The position numbers and the translations under genes are program-made. Under the pieces are notes generated by a model that saw only the letters and a list, made by a program, of their open reading frames with translations, made no database searches and was not told the DNA's origin. From NCBI GenBank assembly GCA_002551355.1, contig NTHE01000020.1:5663-69662 (forward strand): 64,000 bases of DNA. The letters are read 5' to 3'. Every line of letters begins with the position of its first letter. The first letter of the stretch is position 1. The stretch is from Streptomyces sp. man185. Its GTDB lineage: Bacteria > Actinomycetota > Actinomycetes > Streptomycetales > Streptomycetaceae. This document shows, one piece after another, positions 1 to 14,181 of the stretch.

Positions 1-3000
1 GGGCGTTCGTTGGTGACGACGCGGGCGTTGTTCGATCATCGGGCGGTCGTGGTCGGTGAGGACCGGGCCGAACTCCTCACCGGACTCGAAGCACTCGCCC
101 GGGGCGAACAGGACCCCAACCTGGTCCTGACCTCGCCAGGACGCGGCAGGACGGCGTTCCTGTTCTCCGGCCAGGGCGCTCAGCACCCGGGAATGGGAGC
201 GGAGTTGTACCGTACCCACCCCGTATTCGCGGAGGCTCTGGACGAGATATCCGGTCACTTCGACGCACTCCTCGACCGCCCACTGCGTGAACTGATGTTC
301 GCCTCGCCGGGGTCGGGCGACGCCGAGCTGCTCCACCGCACCGGCTACGCGCAGCCCGCCCTGTTCGCCCTGGAAACCGCTCTCTACCGGCTCGTACGGT
401 CGTTGGGCCTCGCCCCCGACGTCCTGATCGGCCATTCGGTCGGCGAGATCAGCGCGGCGCACGCCGCCGGGGTCCTGACGACGGCCGACGCCTGCGTCCT
501 CGTCGCCGCCCGCGCCCGCCTGATGGAGGCAGCTCCCGATTCCGGCACCATGATCGCGATCGAGGCCGACGAGCAGGAGATCCGCGGCTGCATCGGTGAG
601 TTCGACGGCGATGTCGCGGTGGCCGCCGTCAACGGGCCCCGTTCCGTGGTGATCTCGGGTGAGGTCGTCACCGCCGAGAAGGTCGCAACGCACTGGCAGA
701 CGCAGGGCCGGCGCACCAACGGCCTCCGGGTGAGCCATGCCTTCCACTCCGCCATGATGGACGGCGTCCTGGACGAGTTCCGGGCCGTGGCCGAGACGGT
801 CTCCTTCGCTCCGCCCCGCATCCCCGTCGTCTCCAACCTGACCGGTCGGCCCGCCGCCGGCGACGACCTGTGCACCGCGGACTACTGGACCCGCCAGCTA
901 CGGAACACCGTCCGGTTCATGGACGGTGTCACCGGCCTGCTCGCCGACGGCGTCACCACCTTCCTCGAACTCGGCCCCGACGCGACGCTGACCGCCCTGG
1001 CCCAGACCTGCGTCACGGGCGCCGGTCCCGAGCCGACCCTGACGGCCGTGCTGCGGCGAGACCGGCCTGAGGCGCGCACCCTCGCCCTCGCCCTCGCCGA
1101 GGCCCACGTGGGGAACGCGGCGGTGCCGCGCCCCCTGCTCGGCTGCGACGCCACGACTCCCCAGGTGGATCTGCCCACCTACCCCTTCCAGGGCCGCCGG
1201 TACTGGCTGGAGGGAGATCACGACGCGGTCCGCAGGCCCCCCACGGGGGGAGAGGACCGTGCGGCGGGCCATCCGCTGCTCGGCACCGCAGTGGACGTCG
1301 CCGGCACCCGCGACCGCTGGTTCTCCCGGCAGCTCTCGGCCGACCGGCCCTGGCTCGTGCGCGAACACCGCGTCGCCGGAGCGTCCGTGCTGTCCGGCAG
1401 CGCGATGGTCGAGTGGGCCCTGGCCGCCGCCCGGTCGACGATCCGCCCCGAGCCCGACGGCTGGACCCTGCGGGACGTCACGTTCAACGCCTTCATGCCC
1501 TTTTCGGATGACGGGACCGCCCTCACCGTGCAGGCCGTCGCGGAGGCCACCGCCCAGACGCACCGGGTGCGCTGCTTCAGCCGGGCCGCCGGGGTCAGTG
1601 CGGCGCGGGCGACCGACGGCGGCTGGACCGAGCACGCCACCGTCGGCAGCGTCGGCCCCGGCGAGCGGCCCCGCCCCTCTGCCGGGCGCGCACCCGGGTT
1701 CGCGGAGCCGACGACCGAGCTGCCCACCGGGCCCCTCTACGACTCCTTCCGCCGGATCGGCCTCGACTACGGCCCCGCCTACCGCGCTCTTCGGGAGGTC
1801 AGGCGCGACGGCGACCTGGCGACCGCGCTGATCGTGGCGGACGAGGCGGCGCGGGACCGGGACGCTTATCTGCTGCACCCCGTCGTCCTCGACGCCTGCT
1901 TCCAACTGGTGGTGGCCTTCACGGCCGACGGCGACCTGCTGCGTGTCCCCGCCGCCGTCGACCGGATCGACGTCCACGGCCCGCTGCCGCCCAGGGTCGT
2001 CTGCCGCGCTCACCGGCTCTCCACGACGGCCTCCGGGGACATCACCCTGAACCTGGAGGTGTGCGCCGAGAGCGGCGAGGTCCTCGTCACCGTCGAAGGG
2101 CTGCTTTTCCGCGCGGCGCCCCGAGCCGCCCTCGCTCCGGCGGCGGCCCCCGCTCCCCACCGCTACACCCTCGGCTGGCAGCCCTGCCCGGACCTTCGGA
2201 GCACCTCTGCCGCTCGGCGCGACCGGGCCGGTGCCTGGCTCGTCTGCGGCGCCGACCCCGAGGAGACCGTGGACTGGTGCGCAAGGCTGGCCGCCCTCGG
2301 CGTCGCGGCCACCGCTGTGGTCACGGGTGCCGAGGCGCCCCGGCCGGACTCCGGAGCGCTGCACGCCGATGCCGCGTCCGCGGACGAGGTGCAGCGGGTG
2401 CTCGACGCGGCGCGGGACACCGCCGGAGCGCCCGTCGCCGGGCTGATCCTCCTCGCGGAGGCCGGTTCTGCCGCGGCGGACGCGACCACCGGGCGTGACG
2501 GAACCGCCGAGGACGACGAGCCCGTCCTGCTCGCGTACGGGCTGGCCCGCCGGACCACGGCCGTGCTCGCCGGCTTCTTGCGGGGCTTCGCCGCCAACGA
2601 CCCCGAGATCATCGTCTGCTCCAGCGGAGCGGCCGGACCCGCGACCGCCTTCCGCGCCCCGGGCCCCGGCGGCGGAGCCCCCGATCCCGCGCAGTCGATC
2701 CTCACCGCCCTCACCCGGTCCGTCGTCGCGGAGTACCCGGACCTGACCTGCGTACAGGTCGACCTCGATCCGGCGGCCCCCGCACCCGACCCGGCGGAAC
2801 TCCTCGCACAGGCGGCGGCGATCGGCGGCTCGGGCCATCTCGCGTTGCGCGACGGACGCTGGTTCGAGGCGCGCCTGCGCGACGAGGGTCAGGACGATGC
2901 GTCGGTGGCCACGGCGCCCCAGGACGCCGCGCAGAACCCGGTGCCTGTCCGTGGCGGCGCCGCATACCTGATCACCGGCGGACTGGGCGGTCTCGGTCTG

Positions 3001-4113
3001 GCCACCGCCTCCTGGCTGGCCGGCAGGGGAGCGGAGTGCCTGGTGCTGGTCGGCCGCGAGCTGCCCGCCGCCGTTCCGTCCGGGGTGGCGTCGCTGCGGG
3101 CCCGCGGGGTGCGTGTCGAGTTGCTGGCCGCCGACGTGGCGGACCCCGCCGACGTCGACCGGGTCCTGGCGTACGCGCACAGCGAACTGCCGCCGCTGCG
3201 CGGGGTGGTGCACGCGGCCGGAGTCACCGGCGAGAGCGTCCTGGAGCGAGCCGACTGGCAGCGGATCGCCGAGGTGATGGACCCCAAGGTCAGGGGCGCC
3301 TGGCACCTCCACCACCGTACGCACGGTCTGGACCTGGACTTCTTCGTCCTCTACTCGGCCTTCGGCGCGATGACCGGTCTGGCTGGGCAGCCCGGTTACG
3401 TCATGGCCAATGCGTTCCTGGACGCTCTCGCCGTCCGTCGTCGGCAGCAGGGCCTGCCCGCGCTCAGCGTGAGCTGGGGAACCTGGGCGGATGCGGGCAT
3501 GGCGGCAGACGCCGGGCTCGTGCAGCGGTTCACCGAGGCCGGCTTCCGGGGCATGCCGACCGCCGAAGCCCTGGAGGCCTTCGGCCGCGTCCCCGCGGAC
3601 GGACCCGCGCACGTCGCCCTGGCGGCTGTCGACTGGCAGCGGTACGCCGCCGCGGACACCCGGCGGCTGCCCGACACGCTGCTCGCCGACGTCCTGGCGC
3701 CCGTCTCGCCCACGTTCGCCGACCACGGCACCGGCACCGCCCCCGACGACTCCGCCGACCTGGCCGCCCTGCTCCTCACCCGGCCCGAGGAGGCGCGGGA
3801 AGCCGCCCTCGGCCTGCTCCTGGACGTGGTGGTACGCCTGCTCGCGATGACTGTGAAGGAGCGGGACGCGATGCGACCCACCTTCCGGCACAAGTACCTC
3901 AACGAGCTCGGCTTCGACTCGCTGACCACGATCAGGCTCCGCAACCGGCTGCGCGCCGACTTCTCCGCCGACGTCTCGGCCGACTTCCTCTTCGGCGGCG
4001 GCACTGCACAGGAGATCGCCGAGCTGATCTGCCGGCAGCTGACCACCCGGAGCGTGCTCGCCGGTGACGACGACGACCTGGACGACGCGGAGACCGAGGT
4101 GCTGACGCTGTGA
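1..4113 (+). CDS. Modular type I PKS, 3' part: AT-DH-KR-ACP (5' end outside window)
   Basis: The reading frame is open from base 1, so the start and the ketosynthase lie upstream. The first residues are a KS-AT linker. Domains by codon number: AT about 45-340 with GQGAQ, active-site GHSVGE (about 144) and HAFHS (about 246), the signature for malonyl-CoA; DH about 415-700 with HRVAG and LDACFQ, so the catalytic His and Asp are present, though the usual Pro of HxxxGxxxxP is Ser; KR about 985-1180 with GGLGGLG, the Ser of LYSA and the Tyr of GYVMAN; ACP about 1265-1345 with the LGFDSL phosphopantetheine site. There is no ER domain. A full reductive loop short of ER would give an alkene after two-carbon extension. 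The stop overlaps an in-frame GTG of the next gene. An N-terminal TubC-type docking domain on the following NRPS suggests this ACP hands over to a cysteine module. Confidence 0.93.
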   Translation, partial: GRSLVTTRALFDHRAVVVGEDRAELLTGLEALARGEQDPNLVLTSPGRGRTAFLFSGQGAQHPGMGAELYRTHPVFAEALDEISGHFDALLDRPLRELMFASPGSGDAELLHRTGYAQPALFALETALYRLVRSLGLAPDVLIGHSVGEISAAHAAGVLTTADACVLVAARARLMEAAPDSGTMIAIEADEQEIRGCIGEFDGDVAVAAVNGPRSVVISGEVVTAEKVATHWQTQGRRTNGLRVSHAFHSAMMDGVLDEFRAVAETVSFAPPRIPVVSNLTGRPAAGDDLCTADYWTRQLRNTVRFMDGVTGLLADGVTTFLELGPDATLTALAQTCVTGAGPEPTLTAVLRRDRPEARTLALALAEAHVGNAAVPRPLLGCDATTPQVDLPTYPFQGRRYWLEGDHDAVRRPPTGGEDRAAGHPLLGTAVDVAGTRDRWFSRQLSADRPWLVREHRVAGASVLSGSAMVEWALAAARSTIRPEPDGWTLRDVTFNAFMPFSDDGTALTVQAVAEATAQTHRVRCFSRAAGVSAARATDGGWTEHATVGSVGPGERPRPSAGRAPGFAEPTTELPTGPLYDSFRRIGLDYGPAYRALREVRRDGDLATALIVADEAARDRDAYLLHPVVLDACFQLVVAFTADGDLLRVPAAVDRIDVHGPLPPRVVCRAHRLSTTASGDITLNLEVCAESGEVLVTVEGLLFRAAPRAALAPAAAPAPHRYTLGWQPCPDLRSTSAARRDRAGAWLVCGADPEETVDWCARLAALGVAATAVVTGAEAPRPDSGALHADAASADEVQRVLDAARDTAGAPVAGLILLAEAGSAAADATTGRDGTAEDDEPVLLAYGLARRTTAVLAGFLRGFAANDPEIIVCSSGAAGPATAFRAPGPGGGAPDPAQSILTALTRSVVAEYPDLTCVQVDLDPAAPAPDPAELLAQAAAIGGSGHLALRDGRWFEARLRDEGQDDASVATAPQDAAQNPVPVRGGAAYLITGGLGGLGLATASWLAGRGAECLVLVGRELPAAVPSGVASLRARGVRVELLAADVADPADVDRVLAYAHSELPPLRGVVHAAGVTGESVLERADWQRIAEVMDPKVRGAWHLHHRTHGLDLDFFVLYSAFGAMTGLAGQPGYVMANAFLDALAVRRRQQGLPALSVSWGTWADAGMAADAGLVQRFTEAGFRGMPTAEALEAFGRVPADGPAHVALAAVDWQRYAAADTRRLPDTLLADVLAPVSPTFADHGTGTAPDDSADLAALLLTRPEEAREAALGLLLDVVVRLLAMTVKERDAMRPTFRHKYLNELGFDSLTTIRLRNRLRADFSADVSADFLFGGGTAQEIAELICRQLTTRSVLAGDDDDLDDAETEVLTL

Positions 4114-4190
4114 CCGCCGTGACGCCCTCGCCCCGCCCGGAGACGGGCATCCCGCACGACTCTTCAACTGGCGGACAAGGAGAAACCGCT

Positions 4191-8387
<4,197 letters not shown>

Positions 8388-8421
8388 ACGAGGCGGCGCG
8401 AGACGGAGAGGACGACGCACG

Positions 8422-11400
8422 GTGATCGAGGACCTGCTCGGCGAACTGCACCAGCGCGGCATCAAGCTGCGCCTGACCGATGGCCGGCTGGACGTGGTGG
8501 CCCCGGCAGGCGCGCTGACACCGCGGCTGCGGAACGAGCTGCGGGGCCGGCGCGACGAACTCGTCGCGACGCTTCAGGGCGCCGCGACGAACCGGGAACC
8601 GGAGGACCTCGTGCCCCGGCCCGCCGACCGCCACGAGCCCTTCCCGCTGACCGATATCCAGCACGCCTACTGGGTCGGCCGCGGCTCCGCGGTCGAACTC
8701 GGCGGAGTGTCCACCCACATCTACTTCGAACTCGAACGCGAGGGGCTGGACCAGGACCGGCTGGAGAGCAGTCTCCGGGCGGTGATCGCCCGCCACGACA
8801 TGCTGCGTGCAGTCATCGGCCACGACGGCATGCAGCGCGTTCTGCCCGAGGTGCCCGCGTTCCGGATCGCCGTCGCCGACCTGCGCGGACTGGTCCCGGA
8901 GAAGCAGGAGCAGGAGATCCTGCGCACGCGGGAGGAGATGGACCATCAGGTCCTTCCTGCGGACCGCTGGCCGCTGTTCGACATCCGCGCCTCCCGGATC
9001 GACGACGACGTTCTGCGCCTGCACATCAGCCTCGACACGCTGATTCTCGACGGTTACAGCATGTACCTGCTCTTCCAGGACTGGCGCAGCTTCTACGAGG
9101 ACCCCGCCCGGTCTCCGGAGCCGCTGGACCTCTCGTACCGTGACCATGTGCTCGCGGAGGCGGAGGCACAGCGGGGCGCCCGCTACCGCGCGGCAGAGAA
9201 GTACTGGCTCGACCGGCTTCCCGAACTGCCGCCCGCGCCGGCTCTGCCGCTTGCCGTGCAGCCCGGCACGATCGGCCGGCCCGTCTTCGGCCATCGGGGA
9301 GGACGGCTGCCCGCGACGCGGTGGGCGGCGATCAAGGACTTCGCCCGGCAGTTCGGGGTCACCCCGTCCGCCGTGCTCCTGGCCGCCTACGCGGACGTGC
9401 TGCGTACCTGGTCGGCCGAACCGGACTTCACGCTCGACCTCACCCTGTTCAATCGCCCCCAGTCCCACCCGCGGATGGGTGAACTCATCGGCGACTTCAC
9501 GTCCGTGACGCTCCTCGCGGTCTCCGCGCAGCCGGGCGAGGCGTTCGGCGCCCGGGTGCGCCGGCTCCAGCAGCAGCTCATGCGGGACCTGGAGCACCCG
9601 GAGTTCAGCGGGGTCCGGGTGCTGCGTGAACGCTCCCGCCAGGAGGGCGGCGGACCCGGCGCATCGATGCCGGTCGTCTTCACCAGCGCGCTGGTGCTGG
9701 GCACCGGCGGCGAGGGCCCGTCGGACGGGATCCGGTTCTTCGGGGACGAGAAGTACGCCATCACCCAGACGCCCCAGGTATGGCTGGACCACCAGGTGAC
9801 CGAGGAGCGGGGCGACCTGCTGTTCAACTGGGACGCCGTGGAGGAACTGTTCCCCGCCGGGGTGCTGGACGACATGTTCGCCGCGTACCGCGCCACCCTG
9901 GACCGGCTCGCCTCGGATCCCGCCGCCTGGGCGGACCCGTCCGTAGCGCCGGAGCTGCCCGCGCACCAGCGGGAGGAGCGCCGCGCCGCCAACGACACCG
10001 GCGCGCCTGTCCCGGCCCGTACCCTCGGCGAACTCGTCCTGTCCCGGGCCCGTACCTGTCCCGACGCCGTCGCGGTGATCGACGAGGACGGCGAGCACAC
10101 CTACCGCCAGGTCCTTCAGGACGCCGCGCGCCTGGCCCACCGCCTCATCGAACTGGGCGCCGCGCACGACACGTTGACCGGAGTCGTGCTCGACCGGGGC
10201 GTCGGCCAGGTCGTCGCCGTGCTCGCCGTCGCCCTCTCGGGCAGCGCCTACCTACCCATCAGCCCCGACTGGCCGGACGCCCGGCGGCGCCAGCTGCTGG
10301 AGCGGGGCCGGGCGCGCGTCGTCGTGACGTCCCCCGAGGCGCGCGACGAGCTCGCCTGGCCGGAGGGCGTCCACCTGGTCACCGCCGCCGACCCGGAGGT
10401 GGCGGCGGCGGACACCGAGCCCCCCGAGGCCGGCGTTCGCCCGGAGGACCTGGCTTACGTCATCTTCACCTCCGGATCGACCGGGCAGCCCAAGGGCGTG
10501 ATGATCGACCACGGCGCAGCGGCCAACACCCTCCAGGACGTCAACGAGCGATTCGCGGTGGGCCCGGACGACCGTGTGCTCGCCCTGTCGGCGCTGAGCT
10601 TCGACCTCTCGGTCTACGACGTGTTCGGAACGCTCGCGGCCGGAGCGACCGTCGTCGTGCCGGACCGCGGCCGGGGTCACGACCCGCTGCACTGGGACGC
10701 GTTGGCGCGCCGCCACCGCGTCACGGTCTGGAACTCGGTGCCCGCGCTGATGCAGGCGTGGACCGAGGCCCGCGCGGGAAAGAGCGGCGACGACTCACAG
10801 CTCCGGCTGGTCCTGCTCAGCGGCGACTGGATCCCGGTGGCCCTGCCCCCGGCCGTACGGGAGCAGCATCCCGGGGCACTGGTGATCAGCCTGGGCGGGG
10901 CCACCGAGGCGTCCATCTGGTCCGTGCACCACCCGATCGGGGACGTACCGCCGGAATGGACCCGGATCCCGTACGGCAAGCCGCTGGCCAACCAGACGCT
11001 GCACGTGCTCGACCGGAACCTCGCCCCGTGCCCGGTGTGGACCACGGGCGAGATCTGCATCGGCGGAGTGGGGGTGGCACGGGGCTACTGGGCGGCGCCC
11101 GAACTCACGGCCGAACGCTTCGTCGTCCATCCGGTGACCGGCGAACGGCTCTACCGCACCGGAGACCTCGGCCGCTATCTGCCGGGCGGGGACATCGACT
11201 TCCTCGGGCGCGCCGACTTCCAGGTGAAGCTGAACGGTTACCGCATCGAACTCGGCGAGACAGAGGCGGCGCTGCGCACCGCGCCCGGCGTCGCCGACGC
11301 CCTGGTGGGGGTGGAGAGCAACCCGTCGACCGGCAGGCGCCAACTCGTCGCGCACCTCGTGCCCAGGGACGGGGACGGTCCGGCCGCCCCTTCCGCTGCG

Positions 11401-11802
11401 GCCGTGCGCGCCGCCGTCGAGGAACTCCTTCCGGGCTACATGGTTCCGCACCACTTCCTGTTCATCGACACCGTCCCCCTGAGTGCCAACGGCAAGGTCG
11501 ACCGGAGCGCCCTGCCGACCCCCTGGGCCGAGCTGGAGCCGCAGGAGCAGACCGCGCCGCGCGACGAACCGGAGCGCCGGCTGATGGCGATGTGGACGGA
11601 GGTGCTGGAGCGGGACGACTTCGGCGTCGACGACAACTTCTTCGAGCTGGGCGGCGATTCGCTGCACGCGGTGCGCATCCTGACGATGATCCGCCAGGAG
11701 ATCGGCCTCGATCAGGACACCGAGGACGACCTCGGGATGCTCTTCGACCACCCCACCATCGCCGAACTCGCCGGCCGACTCACCGGACCACGGAAGCAGT
11801 GA
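8422..11802 (+). CDS. NRPS: TubC dock - intact Cy - A(Cys) - PCP
   Basis: 1126 residues from GTG 8422, with GGAGAGG about 11 nt upstream. Order: TubC-type docking domain (1-55), heterocyclisation domain (about 70-500), adenylation (about 540-1040), PCP with GGDSL (about 1076); no TE. The Cy domain carries every motif I can check: AYWVGRG, DTLILD (DxxxxD), GDFTS, VVFTS with the catalytic Thr, and TPQVWLDHQ with the catalytic Asp. The pocket residues D-L-Y-N-L-S-L-I-W-K specify cysteine. It should therefore couple cysteine to the incoming acyl chain and cyclise it to a 2-substituted thiazoline. There is no oxidase insertion in the A domain, so oxidation to thiazole needs a separate enzyme; the SagB-type protein at 25602 is the best candidate. 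It is the only one of the three cysteine modules expected to heterocyclise. Confidence 0.94.
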   Translation: MIEDLLGELHQRGIKLRLTDGRLDVVAPAGALTPRLRNELRGRRDELVATLQGAATNREPEDLVPRPADRHEPFPLTDIQHAYWVGRGSAVELGGVSTHIYFELEREGLDQDRLESSLRAVIARHDMLRAVIGHDGMQRVLPEVPAFRIAVADLRGLVPEKQEQEILRTREEMDHQVLPADRWPLFDIRASRIDDDVLRLHISLDTLILDGYSMYLLFQDWRSFYEDPARSPEPLDLSYRDHVLAEAEAQRGARYRAAEKYWLDRLPELPPAPALPLAVQPGTIGRPVFGHRGGRLPATRWAAIKDFARQFGVTPSAVLLAAYADVLRTWSAEPDFTLDLTLFNRPQSHPRMGELIGDFTSVTLLAVSAQPGEAFGARVRRLQQQLMRDLEHPEFSGVRVLRERSRQEGGGPGASMPVVFTSALVLGTGGEGPSDGIRFFGDEKYAITQTPQVWLDHQVTEERGDLLFNWDAVEELFPAGVLDDMFAAYRATLDRLASDPAAWADPSVAPELPAHQREERRAANDTGAPVPARTLGELVLSRARTCPDAVAVIDEDGEHTYRQVLQDAARLAHRLIELGAAHDTLTGVVLDRGVGQVVAVLAVALSGSAYLPISPDWPDARRRQLLERGRARVVVTSPEARDELAWPEGVHLVTAADPEVAAADTEPPEAGVRPEDLAYVIFTSGSTGQPKGVMIDHGAAANTLQDVNERFAVGPDDRVLALSALSFDLSVYDVFGTLAAGATVVVPDRGRGHDPLHWDALARRHRVTVWNSVPALMQAWTEARAGKSGDDSQLRLVLLSGDWIPVALPPAVREQHPGALVISLGGATEASIWSVHHPIGDVPPEWTRIPYGKPLANQTLHVLDRNLAPCPVWTTGEICIGGVGVARGYWAAPELTAERFVVHPVTGERLYRTGDLGRYLPGGDIDFLGRADFQVKLNGYRIELGETEAALRTAPGVADALVGVESNPSTGRRQLVAHLVPRDGDGPAAPSAAAVRAAVEELLPGYMVPHHFLFIDTVPLSANGKVDRSALPTPWAELEPQEQTAPRDEPERRLMAMWTEVLERDDFGVDDNFFELGGDSLHAVRILTMIRQEIGLDQDTEDDLGMLFDHPTIAELAGRLTGPRKQ

Positions 11803-11806
11803 CACC

Positions 11807-13378
11807 ATGCCTGGAACCGATGCCAGCGGAACCGCACACGGCACAAAGGAGCTTGAGCGGCACTGGGACGAGGTGATCGTCGGGGCCGGGTCCGCCGGCG
11901 CGACCCTGGCCGGCCGGCTCTCCGAGGACCCCGGCCGCCGCGTCCTGCTTCTGGAGGCGGGCCCGGACGGCCTCGGCGAGAGCCCCGGTTCGCCCGACAA
12001 CCCGGTCCTCTCGGGCGCCAACTGGGACCACAGCGCCTACGTCGCCAAGGAGGCAGAGAACGGCCGCCGCTACCCGTACGTGGTGGGCAGGACCGTCGGC
12101 GGCTCCTCCGCGGTCAACGGGGCCCTCGCGCTGCGCGGTCTACCCGGCGACTTCGACGCCTGGGCGGCCGCCGGTGGTCCCGACTGGTCGTGGGAGCGCG
12201 TGCTGCCGCACTTCGTCCGGATGGAGTCCGACCGCGACGTCAAGGGCCCCGAGCACGGCGGTGACGGGCCGCTCCCGATCGGCAGGCAGCCCGCGGAGAC
12301 GTTCGGACCTCTGTCCGTCGGCTTCCTGGACGCCTGCCGGGAGCTCGGTGTGCCGACCGTGGCCGACCTCAACGCGGCCGACTGCGCCACGGGGGCCGGG
12401 CCCGTTCCGCGCAACGAGTCCGGCGGGCGGCGGATCTCCACGGCCGAGGCCTACCTCGACCCGGCCCGGAACCGGGGCAACCTCACGGTGGCCGGTCACC
12501 ATGAGGTCTCCCGGGTCCTGTTCGACGGCGACCGGGCCGTCGGCGTGGAGGCCGTGGCCGACGGGCGCACCGTACGCATCGGCGCCGACCGGGTGACGCT
12601 GTCGGCCGGGGCCGTCGGCACGCCCACCGTGCTGCTGCGCTCCGGCGTGGGTCCGGCCGACGCCCTGCGCCGGCTCGGCATCCGCCCGGTGGCCGACCTG
12701 CCCGGCGTGGGCGCGAACCTCATGGAGCACCCGATAGTCGCCCTGTGGGGGCTTCCCGCGCCCGACGGCCTCCTCCCGGGGGAGCCGATGCACCAGGTCC
12801 TGGCGCGGGTGGCGAGCGACGGCGGCGTACCGGACCTGAACCTGACCCTGGTCAACAACGTGTCCGGCCTCGACGTACCCGTGATGCGGGGCGTCCTGAA
12901 GGGCCGGACCGGATTCTCCCTGCACACCTCGCTGCTGACCCCCCGCTCGCGTGGCTCCGTCACCCTGCGGGGCGGCGGGCCCGACGCCCGTCCGGTCATC
13001 GAACTGGGGCTGGCGGCGGACCCGTGGGACGTCGACCGCCTGATGGCCGGCGTCCGGATGCTGTGGCGGATGGTCCGGGGCAGCCACCTCGCGCCGCTGC
13101 TGGAGCGGGTCTTCCTCTGGACCGACCGCACGGTGGAGGACGCGTCCATGCTGCGCCGCTCCGTCTCCCGCTTCGTCTGCCCGTCCTGGCACCCCGCCGG
13201 AACCGCCGTGATGGGCCCGGCCACCCGCCGGACGGCGGTCGTCGACGAGCGGTTCGCGGTGCACGCGGTGCGCGGACTGCGGGTCGTCGACGCCTCCGTG
13301 ATGCCGACGATGCCGAGCGCGCCGACCAACCTCACCGCGATCATGCTGGGTGAGAGGGCCGCGTCGTGGAGCGCGTAG
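11807..13378 (+). CDS. GMC-family FAD-dependent oxidoreductase
   Basis: 523 residues, starting 4 nt after the NRPS stop. N-terminal Rossmann FAD motif GAGSAGATLAGRL, a GMC signature (GRTVGGSSAVNG) near residues 86-97, a second GMC signature around GAVGTPTVLLRSG, and the C-terminal SWHPAGTAVMG that carries the catalytic His of glucose/choline oxidase relatives. GMC enzymes oxidise alcohols (choline, glucose, aryl alcohols) using FAD and O2 or another acceptor. Its position between two NRPS genes, overlapping the thioesterase gene by 13 bp, says it acts on the assembly-line product or an intermediate; oxidation of a hydroxyl or amino-alcohol is the simplest inference. Its substrate cannot be read from sequence. 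Confidence 0.9.
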   Translation: MPGTDASGTAHGTKELERHWDEVIVGAGSAGATLAGRLSEDPGRRVLLLEAGPDGLGESPGSPDNPVLSGANWDHSAYVAKEAENGRRYPYVVGRTVGGSSAVNGALALRGLPGDFDAWAAAGGPDWSWERVLPHFVRMESDRDVKGPEHGGDGPLPIGRQPAETFGPLSVGFLDACRELGVPTVADLNAADCATGAGPVPRNESGGRRISTAEAYLDPARNRGNLTVAGHHEVSRVLFDGDRAVGVEAVADGRTVRIGADRVTLSAGAVGTPTVLLRSGVGPADALRRLGIRPVADLPGVGANLMEHPIVALWGLPAPDGLLPGEPMHQVLARVASDGGVPDLNLTLVNNVSGLDVPVMRGVLKGRTGFSLHTSLLTPRSRGSVTLRGGGPDARPVIELGLAADPWDVDRLMAGVRMLWRMVRGSHLAPLLERVFLWTDRTVEDASMLRRSVSRFVCPSWHPAGTAVMGPATRRTAVVDERFAVHAVRGLRVVDASVMPTMPSAPTNLTAIMLGERAASWSA

Positions 13379-14181
13379 CACCGGCCCTCCGGACGGGAGG
13401 ACAACGCGGTCCGCAGAGCGGCTGGTGCGTACGTTGGGCAACCGCCGAGGAGGCTCCCGTACGGCTGTTCTGCCTGCCGCACACGGGCGGCGGGGCCGCC
13501 CTGTACCGGACGTGGGCCGAGCGCCTTGCCCCGGCCGTCGACGTCGTGTCGATCCGGCTGCCCGGCCGCGAGAACCGCTTCCGCGAGACCCCCTTCCACC
13601 GGCTCGAGGAACTCGTCGACGCGCTGGCCCGTGCCGTGGAACCCTTGCTGGACCGGCCGTATGCCTGGTTCGGGCACAGCATGGGTGCGCTGATCGCCTA
13701 CGAGGTGAGCCGGACGCTGCGGGACCGGGGACTGCGCGGGCCAGGACGCCTGCTGGTGTCCGGCCGCCGCGCCCCGCACCTGCCCTCCCGCCAGCCGCGG
13801 GTCCACGACGCCCCGGCGCCCGACCTCGTGGCCCACCTCAGAGAGCTCGACGGCACTCCGGCCGAGGTCCTCGACAGCACGGCCGCTCTGTCCCTGCTGC
13901 TGCCCATGGTACGAGCGGACTTCGCCGTGTCGGAGACGTACCGGTGGCGGCCCCGACACCTCCTGGACTGCCCGGTGCTGGTCCTCGGCGGCCGCGACGA
14001 CACCCTCACCACGACCGGCGAACTGGCGGGCTGGCGAGAGCACTCGACCGCGGGCTGCGAGGTCCGGACATTCGACGGCGGCCACTTCTATCTGCACGAG
14101 GAAGCCCACGAGCAGGTCCTGTCGGTGCTCGCCGCCGAACTGCCTTTGCTGGGCCACGCACTCACCGGGAGGCAACAGTGA
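13366..14181 (+). CDS. Stand-alone type II thioesterase
   Basis: 271 residues from GTG 13366, overlapping the 3' end of the GMC gene by 13 bp, so translation is coupled. Alpha/beta-hydrolase of the GrsT/RifR type: LPHTGGGAALY oxyanion region, nucleophile GHSMG (about residue 106), acid in GGRDD (about 206-210) and His in GGHFYL near residue 240. These free-standing enzymes hydrolyse stalled or mis-primed acyl groups from PCP/ACP arms. With two further TE domains fused to NRPSs in the same operon, this one is most likely the editing enzyme. Its stop overlaps the GTG of the next NRPS. Confidence 0.93.
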   Translation: MERVAPALRTGGQRGPQSGWCVRWATAEEAPVRLFCLPHTGGGAALYRTWAERLAPAVDVVSIRLPGRENRFRETPFHRLEELVDALARAVEPLLDRPYAWFGHSMGALIAYEVSRTLRDRGLRGPGRLLVSGRRAPHLPSRQPRVHDAPAPDLVAHLRELDGTPAEVLDSTAALSLLLPMVRADFAVSETYRWRPRHLLDCPVLVLGGRDDTLTTTGELAGWREHSTAGCEVRTFDGGHFYLHEEAHEQVLSVLAAELPLLGHALTGRQQ

